In this document: positions 50,555-59,237 of the stretch, one piece after another | How the letters are laid out: each line of letters begins with the position of its first letter | How positions within the stretch are numbered: position 1 is the first letter of the stretch | Source of the DNA: CAWDMC01 sp963803295 | GTDB taxonomy: Bacteria > Acidobacteriota > Terriglobia > UBA7540 | Direction: 5' to 3' | Assembly: GCA_963803295.1 (NCBI GenBank) | Contig: CAWDMC010000004.1 | Location: forward strand, 124,001 to 188,000 | Length of the DNA: 64,000 bases | Program-made: the position numbers and the translations under genes | Notes under the pieces: generated by a model | What the model was told of the DNA's origin: nothing | Databases searched by the model: none | The model's input: only the letters and a program-made list of their open reading frames with translations

Positions 50555-51316
50555 ATGCCAGTAACTTTCGACCTGAGCAATAAAGTCGTAATTGTAACCG
50601 GCGGCGGCAGCGGCCTCGGACGGGATATCAGTCTCTCGATGGCGAGGGCGGGGGCTTCTGTAGCAGTTGCAGATATCAACGGCGTCGCCGGCCAGGGGAC
50701 GGTCGATGAGATTGCAGGAATGCAAGGCGAGGCCATTCTCGTTCAGCTGGATGTCGCCAACTGTCGCGCCGTAACTGAAATGTGCGATGCCGTAGTAGCC
50801 CGGTTGGGGGCAATCCATATCCTAGTCAATAGTGCCGGCATTACGAAACGGCTTCCTCCGCTGGAGTTCCCCGAAGAGGATTTCGATCGCATTATTGCGG
50901 TGAATCTCAAAGGGACTTTCCTTTGCTGTCAAGCCTGTGCGCGGCAGATGGCGAAGCAGGGTGGAGGAAAGATTGTAAACCTGACCTCCATCGGGGGCAC
51001 CGTGGCCTTGCCCAATACCGTGGCGTATTGTGCGAGCAAGGGCGGTGTCGTACAAATGACCCGAGCCCTCGCACTCGACCTTGCGCCCTATAAGATCAAT
51101 GTCAATGCTGTAGCACCCTCTTTGGCCAATACGCCGATTGCTGCAACTGTGTTTCAGAACGAGAAAACCCTCGAGTGGTTCTTATCGAAGGTCCCGCTGG
51201 GCAGATTATGTCAGCCGGAAGACGTTTCAGCCGCCGTCCTCTTTCTGTCTTCCCCTGCCTCCGACTTCATCACCGGTCATATTATGGCCGTCGACGGTGG
51301 GTATGTGGCCGGATAG
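50555..51316 (+). CDS. Short-chain dehydrogenase/reductase
   Basis: 253 residues. The glycine motif TGGGSGLG is at 15-22, the catalytic Ser145, Tyr158 and Lys162 (YCASK) are all present, and LxxxAG lies near 90-95. An Asp40 after the second strand points to NAD rather than NADP. Resembles gluconate/sugar dehydrogenases. It probably oxidises a sugar whose lactone or keto acid is handled by the neighbouring SMP-30 protein; substrate unproved. Its stop lies 13 nt before the start of the transaldolase-like gene, indicating co-transcription. Confidence 0.87.
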   Translation: MPVTFDLSNKVVIVTGGGSGLGRDISLSMARAGASVAVADINGVAGQGTVDEIAGMQGEAILVQLDVANCRAVTEMCDAVVARLGAIHILVNSAGITKRLPPLEFPEEDFDRIIAVNLKGTFLCCQACARQMAKQGGGKIVNLTSIGGTVALPNTVAYCASKGGVVQMTRALALDLAPYKINVNAVAPSLANTPIAATVFQNEKTLEWFLSKVPLGRLCQPEDVSAAVLFLSSPASDFITGHIMAVDGGYVAG

Positions 51317-51329
51317 GACCATCGTACCA

Positions 51330-52724
51330 ATGCTCACGACCAAGAAAGAGTGGCTGGCGCTACGGTCGCGACTCCTCTTTGACACACCGGCCCGTGCCTT
51401 TGCCGGCCAGTGCGAACTAGCCAGAAGGAGCTACCACGCCGAATTCATAAAGAGCACCCCTGAGCGCAAACAGGAAATCGTCCAGATCCTTTCGGGAATC
51501 ACGGTTGACATGCGCTCGTACCTGACCCGATGGCAGCTGCGACCTCCGAGATCCTCCGAGGGAATAAATGCCGGGGAAATCAAGGAGCAGGCAGAGCGAA
51601 ATTGCTCACTACTTCGCCAGTGGGGCTTGGTCGCGAACGTAGAAAGTATCGCCCACGCGAGCGAGCCAATAGCGAGAAGCAGCTTGCTAAAGCTCTCGGA
51701 GATGGCAGATCGTGATGTCATCAACAATCGTTGGGGGAACGACTCGGCCACCGGCCTGACCGAGGCGATTCGACGCGGTGCAGTGTTGGTAACGACAAAC
51801 CCGGTGATGATCAACGCCGCCAGAAAAGAGGATCCAGTCAACTGGGATCAGGTGAGGGACCAACTAAAGGAGTCATTCCCCACGCTTTCCCCCGAGCAGC
51901 GCGTCTCGCAAATGACAATGCGTGTGGTGCTGGAGAATTGTCGCGAGCTTCGTCCGATTTACGAGGCGACAAACGGCGAGTATGGCTACGTCAGCCTTCA
52001 GGTGAACCCAAGGGCGAATCGAGAAGCCTCTCTCATGGTGGAGGAGGCGGAAGGCTTGTATGAGCTACTCGGACACGAGTTGAATGGGACTCCCAACGCC
52101 GTATTCAAGATTCCGGCAACGGAGGCCGGCCTGGATGCCGTTCGGGCGTTGACAGCCAAAGGTATCGGATGCACGGTTACCGTGAACTGTTCCGTGGATC
52201 AGAACCTGGCCTTCGGCGAATTGATCGAGCAAGGGACAGCCAAGCTGTCGTTTCTGGTGGTTATGAGCGGGAGATTGGACGATCCTATCCGGGACGAACT
52301 GCAAGACCGCGGTGTGGCAGATGCCGCCGAGATAGCGAAGTGGGCCAGCGTCGGCGTAATTCGGCGTTCGTACGACCTTCTCTATCGTCAAAGGCGGTAC
52401 CAGAGATCGGCCCTTCTCACGGCCTCTCTCCGAGGGCCCTGGAACATCGAAGGATCCATAACAGACGAGAAGGCGCCCGTCTTCATCACGTGCTTTCCAG
52501 ATAAAGCAGCGGAATATGACAGCGTCGAACGGAACATCGTCTCGCATATGAAGGATGAACTGCCTCACAACATCTTGGCCAAGCTGATGAAGAGCCAGAT
52601 CTTTCAACAGGCTTACGAAGTCGGCGGACTTGCCAAACAGGGGTTTGATAAGTTCCTTCCCGTCACCGCAACTCTGGCAGCCTTCGCAAAGTCTTACGAC
52701 GAATTCCTGGCGTATAACCGCTGA
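51330..52724 (+). CDS. Transaldolase-like protein with extended N-terminus
   Basis: 464 residues from ATG 51330 (an in-frame ATG at 51303 overlaps the SDR gene). Transaldolase signatures are TTNPVMI and the Schiff-base lysine in FKIPATEAG, with a C-terminal helix region (KFLPVTATLAAFAKSYDEF). Transaldolase proper has about 220-380 residues; the extra length lies mainly before TTNPVMI (about 150 residues, RSYHAEFIKSTPERKQEIVQ onward), which matches no family I recognise. It may be an aldolase for a deoxy-keto sugar formed by the preceding dehydrogenase/lactonase pair. That is inference. Confidence 0.78.
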   Translation: MLTTKKEWLALRSRLLFDTPARAFAGQCELARRSYHAEFIKSTPERKQEIVQILSGITVDMRSYLTRWQLRPPRSSEGINAGEIKEQAERNCSLLRQWGLVANVESIAHASEPIARSSLLKLSEMADRDVINNRWGNDSATGLTEAIRRGAVLVTTNPVMINAARKEDPVNWDQVRDQLKESFPTLSPEQRVSQMTMRVVLENCRELRPIYEATNGEYGYVSLQVNPRANREASLMVEEAEGLYELLGHELNGTPNAVFKIPATEAGLDAVRALTAKGIGCTVTVNCSVDQNLAFGELIEQGTAKLSFLVVMSGRLDDPIRDELQDRGVADAAEIAKWASVGVIRRSYDLLYRQRRYQRSALLTASLRGPWNIEGSITDEKAPVFITCFPDKAAEYDSVERNIVSHMKDELPHNILAKLMKSQIFQQAYEVGGLAKQGFDKFLPVTATLAAFAKSYDEFLAYNR

Positions 52725-52820
52725 CGGTACGGCAGCGATGTACTCCGGGCACTCGATCATTCGCAGCTGTGAGCACCGGTTAGTCGTTGTCGACGGCAGC
52801 GGCGCGCATCGGAAGGCACA

Positions 52821-55286
52821 ATGGCAAAACCCCATCCCCACATGCGACGGATCACCGGCAAGCGCCGATCATCCGATAGCCGGCGACGCCCGGCAAGTAC
52901 GCGCGCTCTCATCGCAATACTCGCGATTTTCTCGTCCATAGCCTCGGCGTTCTGCAAGGACATCAGCGGACTAACTTACACTTACCCGGCTGAGCATTTG
53001 AAGACGGGCCAATCCCTTGGAAACCAGTTCTGCTATGTGACCCTGGACGGTAAGACCGATCTCCTGGCCGATCGCGGCTCGGTGCGATATGGCCTCCGAG
53101 AATCGACCAACCAACAGTACTACTTGCTTGGTTGGAATCTGGAACTCGTCTCTCTTGCGGGCGAAGCCTTTTCACCTGTATCCACAAGAATGGCGCCGCC
53201 CTATCAAGAAACTGAGTTGAGATCAGGGGGTCACGCAATCCGGAAGAGATTCTTCGTACCGTTCGAGAATGGCTATCTCCGCTCCGCGCATTTTGTCTTG
53301 AGTTCGGATTCCGGCTTGAGACAAGTGGTCCTTCGCTCGATTACGACCTTTCCAGAAGGTACCCAGGTAGAGCAGGCGGATTTTCGTGGCCACAGGTTTC
53401 TTCTCGCTCACTATGCCGACGGTGGGTCAGCAGCAATTTGGGGAAGTGGCGACGTACGCTCCTTGACGCGGAGAACCGGTGTCGGGAACTCGGTCGAGGT
53501 TGCTGCCGAGTTTGACTGGAGTCCAAGGGCGCACGACAAATACGCTCTGAGCTTCGCCTACAGCCTGCACGGGGGCGAGGAGTGGCGAAACCGGCTGTTG
53601 AATGCAATCGTCGATCTGGGTAGCGGCGATCCTACGACCGCAGAGGCTCACCTGTTCCGGATCGACAAACTCTTTCGGGACTCCACGAGCGGAATCGAGC
53701 GGTATCTCAAGTCGGCACAGTTCAGCAGTCCCGATCAAATCGTGAATCGCGGCTACGCCTGGGCAAAGGTCAATCAACTGCGCATGCAGCAGGACTATCA
53801 CTGGGGAGCGGGATTCAGCAATAATCCTCCGAGTGATGTCGTGGTTGGCCGGGACTCCTATTGGTACTTGTCGGGCAGCAGCTACTATGCCCAGTCCTGG
53901 TCTCGGGAATTGCTTCGCCTGTGGTCCCAGCAAGGGCTGGAACGTAGCGGCAAATACATCGAGTATATGACGGCCGCGAGCTTGCCGATCTTCAGGGACG
54001 ATTACGGGCTCAATATCAATGACAACACGCCATTGTTGATGATAGCCGCGTATCGGTACTATTCTCTGACCGGCGACAAGGAGTACTTGTATGGTGTGTA
54101 CCCCTCCCTGATAAATTCTGCCGATTATATTCTGGCCCAAAGAGAAGCGGGAGAGCACAACCGTTTCGGCTTAGTGTGGTGTACCTCGAAAGAGACTTTC
54201 GTGCGGGGGTTATGCGGCTGGCGCAACGCGATTCAGGGATATAACCTGTCAGGCGCAGTGACCGAAGTCAATGCCGAGTGTTATGAAGCATTGTTGAAGA
54301 CAGCGGAATTGGCTGCCGCGCTAGGTGATGAGGCTAACCGCATTCGGCTTGACTCGGCAGCCCAAGAACTGCGGCGGGCCATAGAAACCCGCCTTCGCTG
54401 CTCCACCCCTTCTAATCATTTCTATTTGCTTACAATTGACCCGGACGGTAAGCCAGTGCCCAACCTCACGGCCGATCTGCTGTTTCCCGTGCTCTGCGGC
54501 GTATCGGACCGGGCGACAGGTCAGGATATTTCCTACGCTCTTTTCAATGGGGATTTCTGGGCATCAACCAAGGAAGGCGCCGGGGGCCTCAGAACCGTGA
54601 GTCCGGCGGAGCCCGAATATCGACCGAGGGCCAACGCAGGCAATTACGGGCTGCTGGGAGGCGTATGGCCGAATCTCGCGCTTTGGGCAGGTAAAGCCGC
54701 AGCCACGGTGGGATTGCCAGAACTGACGCTCAAAGGACTGAAAGGAACCTTGCTGCTGACCGAGCCAAGTGATCCCGCCGCTTACAACGTGGTTCCGGGA
54801 GAGTTTCCGGAGTACTTCAACGGTGACGACCTGGTTCAAAGAGGCATGCCCCTGAGCCCGTTTGTTCCGGGGATATATATCTGGGACACGCTCGAGGGAA
54901 TTATGGGCATTGTACCTCGTCCGGCTGGGCTCGAGGTGAATCCGGCCCTGCCGACAACATGGAAATGGGCGTCGGTTACGGACCTGCACTACAGAGGATT
55001 GCCACTCAGTGTGCTCGCGGTAGCCGAGGAGAAGACTCTCTATACTACGGCGCACGTGGAAAGCAAGTGGCATCAGATCGTGGCACCCGAGTCCCTTCAA
55101 CGCCGTTACGTCTACGAGGGTTCGCCCGAAACAGTATGGATGGTTATTCCCAGCAAGAAGGGACGAGAACTCGTGGCAGCGTCGCCGGTGTCCACTTCTG
55201 GGAAGCTGCTGGAGCGGGGAACCGGCCGTGTTCTGCTGGTGGTTTCTATTGGAGCAGGAAATGTGATCAGGGAAAACATTCCGTAG
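52821..55286 (+). CDS. Exported six-hairpin glycosidase
   Basis: 821 residues. A long positively charged N-terminus precedes a signal peptide (ALIAILAIFSSIASAFC); GGAAGG lies just upstream of the ATG. A beta-sandwich (to about residue 270) is followed by an (alpha/alpha)6 barrel, recognisable from RDSYWYLSGSSYYAQSW, DDYGLNINDNTPLL, AVTEVNAECYEAL and NYGLLGGVWPNLALW, ending in a small beta domain. The order resembles amylo-alpha-1,6-glucosidase, GH63 and GH116-type enzymes. The precise family and substrate are undecided. It closes the apparent SMP-30/SDR/transaldolase unit. Confidence 0.75.
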   Translation: MAKPHPHMRRITGKRRSSDSRRRPASTRALIAILAIFSSIASAFCKDISGLTYTYPAEHLKTGQSLGNQFCYVTLDGKTDLLADRGSVRYGLRESTNQQYYLLGWNLELVSLAGEAFSPVSTRMAPPYQETELRSGGHAIRKRFFVPFENGYLRSAHFVLSSDSGLRQVVLRSITTFPEGTQVEQADFRGHRFLLAHYADGGSAAIWGSGDVRSLTRRTGVGNSVEVAAEFDWSPRAHDKYALSFAYSLHGGEEWRNRLLNAIVDLGSGDPTTAEAHLFRIDKLFRDSTSGIERYLKSAQFSSPDQIVNRGYAWAKVNQLRMQQDYHWGAGFSNNPPSDVVVGRDSYWYLSGSSYYAQSWSRELLRLWSQQGLERSGKYIEYMTAASLPIFRDDYGLNINDNTPLLMIAAYRYYSLTGDKEYLYGVYPSLINSADYILAQREAGEHNRFGLVWCTSKETFVRGLCGWRNAIQGYNLSGAVTEVNAECYEALLKTAELAAALGDEANRIRLDSAAQELRRAIETRLRCSTPSNHFYLLTIDPDGKPVPNLTADLLFPVLCGVSDRATGQDISYALFNGDFWASTKEGAGGLRTVSPAEPEYRPRANAGNYGLLGGVWPNLALWAGKAAATVGLPELTLKGLKGTLLLTEPSDPAAYNVVPGEFPEYFNGDDLVQRGMPLSPFVPGIYIWDTLEGIMGIVPRPAGLEVNPALPTTWKWASVTDLHYRGLPLSVLAVAEEKTLYTTAHVESKWHQIVAPESLQRRYVYEGSPETVWMVIPSKKGRELVAASPVSTSGKLLERGTGRVLLVVSIGAGNVIRENIP

Positions 55287-55710
55287 AACGGAGACGTCGC
55301 GTCCTGACCGGAGAATGCTCAAGACGATCTACGCCTGCCGCCTCAGCACTTCTTCCAATGTGCAAAAGACAGCTCGGTTTTGGACACGCGCTCTGGCTGA
55401 CGGCGTGCTTTCGCGAAGATAAGTCCGGATAATACAATAAGTTGGAATTGCCAGCGGCGCTTCGTGCAGACCGACGTTTCTCCGTTTTGATTTTTCTTCA
55501 AGAAAGAAAACCAAACTCTCGACAACGTTCAACTTCACACTTGACAGACTACGTGACCCTCGATAAGGTACGTCTTCAAGTAATGTAGACGAAATCTACC
55601 GTTTGGTTTCCTGCTGTCGCGGGTTGGGGTCGACACCAAAGATGGGTCGTGGTGGCGTTGGTCTTCTGTCATTGCCTGTGATGACGGAGCCAGGCCGCAT
55701 AGGAGGCAGC
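55287..55710. promoter_or_regulatory. Gene-free leader of TonB receptor 2 with promoter
   Basis: CTTGACA (55541-55547) plus TAAGGT 17 nt later (55565-55570) forms a plausible sigma-70 promoter. An AT-rich inverted repeat, GTTTTGATTTTTCTT paired with AAGAAAGAAAACCAAAC, lies at 55484-55516 and may end the previous gene or act as an upstream element. No gene is supported here. Confidence 0.5.
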
Positions 55711-58700
55711 ATGCTATCGAAATTCTCAAACTACATGATCGTGCTCACGGTCGCAAGTTTGATCTCGATTGGACCTCTTGACGCACAGGTCGAGCGCGGT
55801 ACGATCGCAGGGACGGTACGGGATTCCACCGGAGCCGTTGTTCCCCAAGTGACCATCAGCGTCAAGAATGTAAACACGGGCGTGGAGTCTAAGACGACAT
55901 CCAGTGAGGCGGGGGAGTATGTAGTGCCCAACCTGATTCCTGGCGAGTATTCCCTGGCGGCCTCGAGGCAGGGATTCAGCACCCTGGATCGCTCGGGAAT
56001 TGTGCTGCACGTTTACGACAGGCTCGTTGTGGATCTGACCCTGCAAGTGGGTTCAGTCACGCAAACCGTAGAGGTCACGGCCGCGGCCCCACTCCTCAAA
56101 AGCCAAAGCACATCAGTGGTAACGCTGATCTCGCGGCGCGACGTCTCGGAGCTTCCCCTGAATGGCCGGACGGTTTTTCAATTGGCGCCGATCGTGGCGG
56201 GTGTCACTAACGGCATACCTTATGAGAATGCCAACAATACGAGCATTCCGGACAACGCCCGGGCCGCGCAAGGACTCGCTGTTAACGGATTGCCTCAGTC
56301 GGCCAATTCCTACATCCTGGACGGTGTTTACAACGATCAGATCAACCAGGGGCTAATGGCGGTTATACCGCCGCTCGAGGCGATCCAGGAATTCACCCTG
56401 GAGACGAGCAACTTCAGGCCTGAAATGGGCCGCGGCGGCGGCGTGATGAACATGACCATAAAGTCAGGCACGAATAGATTTCATGGCGAGGCCTTCGATT
56501 TCTTGCGAAATTCAGCATTGGACGCGCGCAACTTTTTCGATTATTCCTCTTTCCCGAGGCGTCTGCCGAATTTTGTCCAGAACCAATTTGGGGGGACCTT
56601 TGGCGGCCCCATCAGGAAAGACAAGACATTCTTCTTCTTTGACTACCAGGGGTTTAAACAGAGGCAGGGTCTGACTTATATTACCATCGTGCCGGGAGCC
56701 GCTATCAGGCAGGGCGATTTTCAGGGGACCGATCGGCCGATCTTCGACCCTGCGACCACTTGTGGCTTCGGCACGAATCCTGCCTGTCCGGTTGATTCGA
56801 GCGGAAATCCGATCGTTACCCGACAGGCTTTTCCAACAAATATGGTGATCGATTCTTCGCGTTTCAGTCCCGCAGCCGTGAAAATCCTGGGCTTTCTCCC
56901 GCTTCCTAACGGTCCGGTACTTGGCGAAGGCCAGGGACTCTTCTACAGCAGCGCTTCCCGTCAAAACGACCAGCACAACTACGATATCAAAATCGACCAC
57001 AGAATCAGCGATCGCGATTCCCTCTCAGGCCGCTTTAGCCAGGGAGAGTCACACACTATATTGCCCGGCGCCTTTCAGAGTCTTCCGCAGTTTGCCCCTG
57101 CCATCGGCAGTCCGGTGAGTGTGGGTGGCGCTGGAGGCTTGACCGGCCGCGTGTCAAATCCTTCTGTGAATCTCGGGCTGCAAGAGATCCACAATTTCAG
57201 CCCCACTGTCATTAACGAGGCACGCGGGGCGTACGTGCGTGCTGCCGCCAATGCCGTGCAACTCGGATTCGGCCACAAATACGCCGACCAGTTGGGGATT
57301 CCGAACGTAAACGTTACTGATAACAACGGCGGTTTCCCAACGATGAGTATCAGCGGGCTTAGTGGTATCGGCGATACACCCTTCTTTCCGTTGAATGAAA
57401 TCGAGAACGTCTTCCAGTACCTGGATAATGTGACGTTCATCAGCGGCAAGCACACCTATAAGGCGGGCGCTGACTTTAAGAAAGTGCAGCGTCAGTTTAC
57501 TCAGATTCTTGGTGACCCTGCCGGGGGCTTTAGTTTCGGCCCCACGTTTACGGCCGATCCGACGAATCCCAACACTACGGGTAATGCCTTCGCGGATTTC
57601 CTGTTGGGAATTACCAGCAGCGCGAATCTGATTCGCAACTCAGGGCTGGCAGGCCTTCGCTCGACGGAGTTCTCCGGCTACTGGCAAGATACCTGGAGAG
57701 CTACCTCCAAGCTGACCGTTGACTATGGAGTGCGCTATGACCTCTTTACTCCTCAGACCGAAGTCCACGATCGCCAGACCAACTTCGATCTGAAGACAGC
57801 GCAATTGCTCCTCCCGCCGGGAACCAACGGCAGCAATCCGAATTATCACAACCGCGCCCTCGTCCGAACGCCAAAACATGACTTTGCACCCCGTTTAGGC
57901 TTGGCCTACACCCTCACTCCTAAGACGGTGGTCCGGACTGCTTACGGAGTCTTCTTCTTTCCTCAGGCACAGGAGGGGTTTCAACTCACCGCGAACCCAC
58001 CTTTTGTCGGCGGAACCAACTACTTTAACGTAAGCGTTCCTCAACAGATTAATCGCACCTTGGACCAGGGCTTTCCCACGACCAATCCGTTCATCCCCAT
58101 CGATCAGTTCACGGGCGGTATAAACAACATCAATCCCGACAACGCCACGGCTTACACGCAGCAATGGACCTTTGGAATCCAGCGCCAGCTTTCTGTCAAC
58201 ACAGCGTTGGAAGGGGATTACGTCGGCAGCAAGATCATCCACCTGCAAGACATTTGGAACCCGAATGCTGCGTTTCCCGGAAATGGGAGTCCGATTGACC
58301 GAGAGCCTTACGGCCCTCTTGTCGGCAGAGATTTCTCTCTAGGCGACTATAAGGACAATCGGGGATGGCAGTGGTATAACAGCTTGCAAATCACCCTTAC
58401 CCGGAGACTCGCCAGCGGGTTCAGTATGTTGACCAACTATACCTGGTCGCATGCCAACGGGTTAGCCATGTGTTCCCTGTGTCAGGTCAACCACCAGAAT
58501 ATCCTCAATCTCAACGCCGATACCGGCAATTCGGGTACAGACTACCGTCATCGATTTAACGCCAGTTGGCTTTACGAATTGCCCTTTGGCCGCGGGAAAC
58601 GTTGGGCGAATAACGGCTCTGGTTTGTCAAATGCTCTGGTTGGCGGCTGGCAGTTTGGCGGTCTGGCTCTAATCCAGTCCGGCGAGGCTTACAATGTCGG

Positions 58701-59085
58701 TGGAGGAGCGGGCCGGCCTAACCGCACCTGCAATGGAAACGCCCCGTCGGGAGGACATACGCTTCAGCAGTGGTTCGATCCGTCCTGCTTCCCCTTGCCG
58801 GCTGCTGTCCCCGACCCGGTCCATGGTGGCGTTTATGTTCCCTATGGTAACTCGGGCTTCAATCCCCTCTACGGCCCGGGCATCGTCAACTTCGACCTTT
58901 CCGCCTTCAAGACCTTCGCGATCTCGGAGTCGAAGCGCGTGGAGTTTCGTTCGGAAGCCTTCAACGTCTTCAATAAGGCACATTTCGGCCTTCCTCAGTC
59001 CTCAGTGCCCAGCGCTACTGCGGGTCGAATTGTGAGCGCCGGTCCGGCGCGGCAGGTCCAGATGGCGCTAAAGTTTATCTTTTAG
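55711..59085 (+). CDS. Oar-type TonB-dependent receptor 2
   Basis: 1124 residues from ATG 55711, which has AGGAGG 4 nt upstream; the frame is open 36 codons earlier without need. A signal peptide (YMIVLTVASLISIGPLDAQ) is followed by a carboxypeptidase regulatory-like domain (GTVRDSTGAVVPQVTI), a plug-like part (LPLNGRTVFQLAPIVAGV; FDFLRNSALDARNFF) and a barrel ending in KFIF. Unlike receptor 1, it has no frame break. Sits between the six-hairpin and second GH42 genes, all on the + strand. Cargo unknown; probably glycan fragments from the flanking enzymes. Confidence 0.9.
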   Translation: MLSKFSNYMIVLTVASLISIGPLDAQVERGTIAGTVRDSTGAVVPQVTISVKNVNTGVESKTTSSEAGEYVVPNLIPGEYSLAASRQGFSTLDRSGIVLHVYDRLVVDLTLQVGSVTQTVEVTAAAPLLKSQSTSVVTLISRRDVSELPLNGRTVFQLAPIVAGVTNGIPYENANNTSIPDNARAAQGLAVNGLPQSANSYILDGVYNDQINQGLMAVIPPLEAIQEFTLETSNFRPEMGRGGGVMNMTIKSGTNRFHGEAFDFLRNSALDARNFFDYSSFPRRLPNFVQNQFGGTFGGPIRKDKTFFFFDYQGFKQRQGLTYITIVPGAAIRQGDFQGTDRPIFDPATTCGFGTNPACPVDSSGNPIVTRQAFPTNMVIDSSRFSPAAVKILGFLPLPNGPVLGEGQGLFYSSASRQNDQHNYDIKIDHRISDRDSLSGRFSQGESHTILPGAFQSLPQFAPAIGSPVSVGGAGGLTGRVSNPSVNLGLQEIHNFSPTVINEARGAYVRAAANAVQLGFGHKYADQLGIPNVNVTDNNGGFPTMSISGLSGIGDTPFFPLNEIENVFQYLDNVTFISGKHTYKAGADFKKVQRQFTQILGDPAGGFSFGPTFTADPTNPNTTGNAFADFLLGITSSANLIRNSGLAGLRSTEFSGYWQDTWRATSKLTVDYGVRYDLFTPQTEVHDRQTNFDLKTAQLLLPPGTNGSNPNYHNRALVRTPKHDFAPRLGLAYTLTPKTVVRTAYGVFFFPQAQEGFQLTANPPFVGGTNYFNVSVPQQINRTLDQGFPTTNPFIPIDQFTGGINNINPDNATAYTQQWTFGIQRQLSVNTALEGDYVGSKIIHLQDIWNPNAAFPGNGSPIDREPYGPLVGRDFSLGDYKDNRGWQWYNSLQITLTRRLASGFSMLTNYTWSHANGLAMCSLCQVNHQNILNLNADTGNSGTDYRHRFNASWLYELPFGRGKRWANNGSGLSNALVGGWQFGGLALIQSGEAYNVGGGAGRPNRTCNGNAPSGGHTLQQWFDPSCFPLPAAVPDPVHGGVYVPYGNSGFNPLYGPGIVNFDLSAFKTFAISESKRVEFRSEAFNVFNKAHFGLPQSSVPSATAGRIVSAGPARQVQMALKFIF

Positions 59086-59237
59086 GCGCACTATGGTCCC
59101 TCGGAACCCGGCGAATCCGGTGCTTGATTGCGGTAGGAGGTATGCTTCGGGTTGAAGCAACCAAGCACTGGCTCAGTCTAAGGTGAATCCTTTCGCCACC
59201 TAGCTTTCAGTCGCCCACCCAGGCGCGCCAAGGTCGG

